A DNA stretch of 64,000 nucleotides, taken from NCBI RefSeq assembly GCF_026891095.1, contig NZ_JAPTNL010000001.1, forward strand, positions 62,001 through 126,000. The letters run 5' to 3'. Origin of the DNA: Roseovarius salincola (GTDB taxonomy: Bacteria; Pseudomonadota; Alphaproteobacteria; Rhodobacterales; Rhodobacteraceae). The translations under genes were made by a program, and so were the position numbers. Shown piece by piece: positions 60,757 through 64,000 of this stretch. The notes under the pieces are model-generated. The model was not told the origin of the DNA, searched no databases, and saw nothing but the letters and a program-made list of their open reading frames with translations. Numbering within the stretch: the first letter of the stretch is position 1; each line of letters opens with the position of its first letter.

Positions 60757-62163
60757 ATGACGACGATCAAGCTCTATAACACCAGGACCCGCGCCAAGGA
60801 GGTGCTGGAGCCGCTCGATCCGGGCAATGTGCGGATGTATGTCTGCGGGCCGACCGTCTATGACCGCGCCCATCTGGGCAATGCGCGCCCGGTGATCGTG
60901 TTTGATCTGCTCTACCGGTTGTTGCGTCATGTGCATGGCCCCGATCACGTGACCTATGTGCGCAACTTCACCGACGTGGATGACAAGATCAATGCCCGCG
61001 CCATCGAGAATGTGGGCAAGGGCGGCGACGTGAATGCCGAGATCGCACGTATCACCGCAGAGACGACGCAATGGTTCCTTGATGACATGGCCGCGCTGGG
61101 CGCGCTTGAGCCGGACGCGATGCCGCGCGCGACGCAATATATCCCGCAGATGATCGCCATGATCGAGGAGCTGATCGCCGGGGGGCATGCCTATGAAGCG
61201 GAGGGCCACGTGCTGTTCGCGGTCGAGAGCTTCAAGGATTACGGAAAGCTGTCGGGGCGGTCTGTCGATGACATGATCGCAGGCGCCCGCGTCGAGGTGG
61301 CGCCCTACAAGCGCAACCCGATGGATTTCGTGCTGTGGAAGCCCTCGAGCGATGATCTGCCGGGCTGGGACAGCCCATGGGGGCGGGGGCGGCCGGGCTG
61401 GCATATCGAATGCTCGGCGATGAGCCATGAATTGCTGGGCGAGAGTTTCGACATTCACGGCGGCGGCAATGACCTGATGTTCCCGCATCACGAGAACGAG
61501 ATCGCCCAGAGCTGCTGCGCCCATCCCGAAGGCGATTTCGCGCGCATCTGGATGCATAACGAGATGCTTCAGGTCGAGGGAAAGAAGATGTCCAAGAGTC
61601 TTGGCAACTTCTTTACCGTGCATGATCTGCTGGAAGGCCATGACGATGCCCCGCCGGTGCCGGGTGAGGTGATCCGCTTCGTGTTCCTGTCGACCCATTA
61701 CCGCAAGCCGATGGACTGGACGGCGCAAAAGGCGCGCGAGGGCGGCGCCACGTTACGCAAATGGTATGCGCAGGCGGCGCAGGGGCGGGACGATGCGGCG
61801 CCCTGCAAAGCGGTTGTCGATGCGCTTGCCGATGATCTGAACACCCCAAAGGCGATCACCTCGCTGCATCGGTTGTCACATGCGGATGACATCCCTGCCT
61901 TGCGGGCGAGCTTGCGGTTTCTCGGCCTGATGGGGGACAGCGTGCCGCGCTGGGCGGCTGCGCCCGAGGTCGATCTTTCCGAACATGAAAAGCGGCTTTT
62001 CGAGGCCCGCCAGATCGCGATGGAGAGCAAGGATTTCACCGAACTCGACCGGCTCAAGGCGGCGCTGGTCGCGGCCGGGGTCGAGGTGCGGATGAGCAAG
62101 GCCGGGGTGGAGCTGATCCCCGGTCCGGGGTTCGACCCCGCCCGACTCGAGGGTCTGTCATGA
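60757..62163 (+). CDS. cysS: Cysteinyl-tRNA synthetase
   Basis: A 468-residue class I synthetase that charges tRNA-Cys. The HIGH-like motif is HLGN (39-42) in [11 protein letters not shown] and the KMSKS motif is at 277-281. The zinc site residues Cys30, Cys219, His244 and Glu248 are present ([29 protein letters not shown]). The KINARAIE and THYRKPMDW blocks are typical. ATG at 60757 has GAGGAC 5 bases upstream. It lies behind the Cys/Ile-rich leader frame and ahead of cimA. Confidence 0.97.
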   Translation: MTTIKLYNTRTRAKEVLEPLDPGNVRMYVCGPTVYDRAHLGNARPVIVFDLLYRLLRHVHGPDHVTYVRNFTDVDDKINARAIENVGKGGDVNAEIARITAETTQWFLDDMAALGALEPDAMPRATQYIPQMIAMIEELIAGGHAYEAEGHVLFAVESFKDYGKLSGRSVDDMIAGARVEVAPYKRNPMDFVLWKPSSDDLPGWDSPWGRGRPGWHIECSAMSHELLGESFDIHGGGNDLMFPHHENEIAQSCCAHPEGDFARIWMHNEMLQVEGKKMSKSLGNFFTVHDLLEGHDDAPPVPGEVIRFVFLSTHYRKPMDWTAQKAREGGATLRKWYAQAAQGRDDAAPCKAVVDALADDLNTPKAITSLHRLSHADDIPALRASLRFLGLMGDSVPRWAAAPEVDLSEHEKRLFEARQIAMESKDFTELDRLKAALVAAGVEVRMSKAGVELIPGPGFDPARLEGLS

Positions 62164-62199
62164 ACATGTCGGGCGCGGGCATGGTTTGGCAATCTCCGG

Positions 62200-62247
62200 G
62201 TGAGGGGCCAGCCCCTCACACTCCCCGAGGTATTTTGCGCCAGATGA
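62200..62247 (-). repeat. Intergenic hairpin repeat, copy 3 (ATACCTCGGGG family)
   Basis: Reverse-oriented copy with arms GTGAGGGGC (62200-62208) and GCCCCTCAC (62211-62219), then CCCCGAGGTATTTT and GCCAGATGAAT. The stem bases differ from copies 1 and 2, but both arms changed together, so pairing is kept. Confidence 0.85.
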
Positions 62248-62263
62248 ATGGGAGAGGGGCGGC

Positions 62264-63895
62264 ATGACACGCGAACGTCTCTATCTTTACGACACGACTT
62301 TGCGCGATGGGCAGCAGACCCAGGGGGTGTCGTTCTCGACTCCCGAGAAACGTAAGATCGCCGAAACGCTGGATGCGCTGGGCGTGGATTACATCGAGGG
62401 CGGCTGGCCCGGCGCCAACCCCACTGACAGCGCGTTTTTCGAAGACGCGCCGCAGACGCGCGCGATGCTTACCGCTTTCGGCATGACCAAGCGGGCGGGG
62501 CGCTCGGCGCAGAATGACGAGGTTCTGGCGGCGGTGCTCAATGCCGGGACGCGGGCGGTGTGCCTGGTGGGCAAGACCTATGATTTCCACGTTGAGACGG
62601 CGCTGGGCATCACGCTGGAAGAGAACGTCACGAATATCGCGCAATCGGTCGCGCATGTTGTGGCCGAGGGGCGCGAGGGGCTGTTCGATGCGGAGCATTT
62701 CTTCGATGGCTGGAAGGCCAACCGCGCCTATGCGCTGGAGACGCTGCGCGCCGCCCATGAGGCGGGGGCGCGTTGGATCGTGCTGTGCGACACCAATGGC
62801 GGCACTTTGCCCGAGGAGATCGGGCGCATCACCGCCGAGGTGATCGCCGAGGGTATTCCCGGCGAGCGGTTGGGCATTCACACCCATAACGACACGGAAA
62901 ACGCCGTGGCGGGCAGCCTTGCGGCGGTATCGGCGGGCGCGCGACAGGTGCAGGGCACGCTCAACGGGCTTGGCGAGCGTTGCGGCAATGCCAACCTGAC
63001 CACGCTGATCGCGACGCTGTTGTTGAAGGAGCCCTATGCCAGTCGCTACAGTATCGGGGTGAGCCACGCGGCACTGAAGAAGCTGACACAGGCCAGCCGG
63101 ATGCTTGACGAGATCCTGAACCGGGTGCCGATGAAGCAGGCGCCCTATGTGGGCGCCTCGGCCTTTGCGCACAAGGCGGGGCTGCATGCCAGCGCGATCC
63201 TCAAGGATCCCACGACATATGAGCATATCGACCCCGGCCTGGTGGGCAATGCACGCGTCATCCCGATGTCGAACCAGGCGGGCCAGTCGAACCTGCGCCG
63301 GCGTCTCGCCGAAGCCGGGATCACCGTGGACAAGGGCGATCCGGCGCTGGCGCGCATCCTCGAAGAAATCAAGCTGCGCGAGGATCGCGGCTATACCTAT
63401 GACAGTGCGCAAGCCAGTTTCGAGCTGTTGGCGCGCCGCGAACTGGGGCAGCTGCCGCAATTCTTCGAGGTCAAGCGCTACAAGGTCACGGTCGAGCGGC
63501 GCAAGAACAAGTATGACCAGATGGTGTCGCTGTCCGAGGCGGTGGTCGTGGTCAAGGTGGATGGCGAGAAGAAGCTGTCGGTGTCGGAGTCGATGGACGG
63601 GCAGGGAAATGACCGTGGCCCGGTCAATGCGCTGGCCAAGGCGCTGGCCAAGGACCTGGGCAGTTACCAGCAGGCGATCGACGACATGCGGCTGGTGGAT
63701 TTCAAGGTGCGTATCACCCAGGGCGGCACCGAGGCCGTGACCCGCGTCATCATCGACAGCGAGGACGGGCAGGGGCGGCGTTGGTCCACGGTGGGGGTGA
63801 GCGCCAACATAGTGGATGCCAGTTTCGAGGCGCTCCTCGATGCGATCACCTGGAAGCTGATGCGCGATGGTGGATCGACGGGGGGCGCGGCCTAG
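62264..63895 (+). CDS. cimA: Citramalate synthase
   Basis: A 543-residue HMG-CoA lyase-like enzyme of the CimA (TIGR00977) type, making (R)-citramalate from pyruvate and acetyl-CoA for isoleucine (via 2-oxobutyrate). The DREAM-type barrel shows LYDTTLRDGQQTQGVSFS, the IHTHNDTENAVAGSL metal-binding block with GTLNGLGERCGNANL, and the C-terminal regulatory domain (about 410-535: FEVKRYKVTVERRKNKYDQMVSLSEAVVVVKVDGE). The strong GAGAGGGGCGGC ribosome binding site precedes ATG. With the leader and cysS it may form one transcription unit, though the hairpin repeat sits between them. Confidence 0.95.
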   Translation: MTRERLYLYDTTLRDGQQTQGVSFSTPEKRKIAETLDALGVDYIEGGWPGANPTDSAFFEDAPQTRAMLTAFGMTKRAGRSAQNDEVLAAVLNAGTRAVCLVGKTYDFHVETALGITLEENVTNIAQSVAHVVAEGREGLFDAEHFFDGWKANRAYALETLRAAHEAGARWIVLCDTNGGTLPEEIGRITAEVIAEGIPGERLGIHTHNDTENAVAGSLAAVSAGARQVQGTLNGLGERCGNANLTTLIATLLLKEPYASRYSIGVSHAALKKLTQASRMLDEILNRVPMKQAPYVGASAFAHKAGLHASAILKDPTTYEHIDPGLVGNARVIPMSNQAGQSNLRRRLAEAGITVDKGDPALARILEEIKLREDRGYTYDSAQASFELLARRELGQLPQFFEVKRYKVTVERRKNKYDQMVSLSEAVVVVKVDGEKKLSVSESMDGQGNDRGPVNALAKALAKDLGSYQQAIDDMRLVDFKVRITQGGTEAVTRVIIDSEDGQGRRWSTVGVSANIVDASFEALLDAITWKLMRDGGSTGGAA

Positions 63896-63904
63896 GTGCC
63901 GGGC

Positions 63905-64000
63905 ATGGAGTTTGACGCCGATCTTGTGGCCTGTGCGCAGCTTGTGGAGCGGGGCGACCCGGACCGTTTCGCCGCCAGCATGGCTGCGCCAGTGGCGCCG
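63905..64000 (+). CDS. Squalene/phytoene synthase family protein (3' truncated by window edge)
   Basis: An ATG 9 bases behind cimA opens a frame that runs off the window: MEFDADLVACAQLVERG, then DPDRFAASMAAPVAP. The RGDPDRFAAxMAAP motif is the typical N-terminus of squalene/phytoene synthase-like proteins in Rhodobacterales. Some members act in complex I assembly (NDUFAF6-like) rather than in carotenoid synthesis. With 32 residues the assignment is moderate. Confidence 0.65.
   Translation, partial: MEFDADLVACAQLVERGDPDRFAASMAAPVAP

Overview
The window is a piece of chromosome from a GC-rich alphaproteobacterium, almost certainly a marine Rhodobacterales (Roseobacter group, Rhodobacteraceae/Paracoccaceae) species. 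The evidence is a complete, colinear gene transfer agent (RcGTA-type) cluster, lipoyl-tagged PdhB and PdhC, DUF6314 and DUF3445 genes, an orphan FliG, and the family-typical fabD-fabG-acpP-fabF-mltG run. I see no CRISPR array, insertion sequence or rRNA operon, and one tRNA.

Layout: 1-9.7 kb holds the end of a CcmG/DsbE thioredoxin, acnA (minus), a DUF1223 protein, clpS, an RsmC-like methyltransferase, an SDR with a degenerate active site, hemF, a lipid A-type acyltransferase and an orphan fliG. 9.7-19.7 kb holds purB, several small or unknown Rhodobacterales genes, an MltB-type lytic transglycosylase, glnB-glnA (minus), the NAD(P)HX repair enzyme and a Hint-fold protein. 19.9-21.8 kb is a small islet beside tRNA-Leu(UAG) carrying a lower-GC pentapeptide-repeat membrane protein. 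22-29.6 kb holds tig, a luxR-luxI quorum-sensing pair with a lux-box-like operator, rpsF-rpsR-rplI, a YceI protein and a cytochrome b561-YceI fusion. 29.7-35.6 kb is fatty-acid synthesis (fabD, fabG, acpP, fabF) with an inserted HisA paralogue, followed by mltG. 35.9-50.1 kb is the gene transfer agent structural cluster, from terminase small subunit to the 1367-residue megatron. 50.1-55.7 kb holds a DksA/TraR zinc finger protein, cysE, pdhA-pdhB-pdhC (minus) and an FtsB/DivIC protein. 55.8-64 kb holds an AidB-like acyl-CoA dehydrogenase, an MttB-family methyltransferase, an aminotransferase, cysS, cimA and the start of a squalene/phytoene synthase family gene.

How genes work together: PdhABC makes acetyl-CoA and AcnA works in the TCA cycle; FabD/FabG/AcpP/FabF elongate fatty acids, and the LpxL-like enzyme may use acyl-ACP. 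GlnB senses nitrogen status for GlnA. The GTA genes would package host DNA into small tailed particles; in Rhodobacter capsulatus this is quorum-sensing controlled, and a LuxI/LuxR pair lies about 10 kb away here.

The most interesting signals are not in the protein genes: (i) a 14-codon Cys/Ile/Thr-rich reading frame, apparently leaderless, just before cysS, which looks like an attenuation leader peptide; (ii) a multi-box palindromic element (GTACAAAACG boxes) found directly behind two unrelated genes; (iii) three copies of a hairpin repeat whose stem shows compensatory changes; (iv) a 29-codon frame before the mttB-like gene whose Shine-Dalgarno is locked in a perfect hairpin; (v) dyads in front of luxI and pdhA; and (vi) a structured acpP leader.
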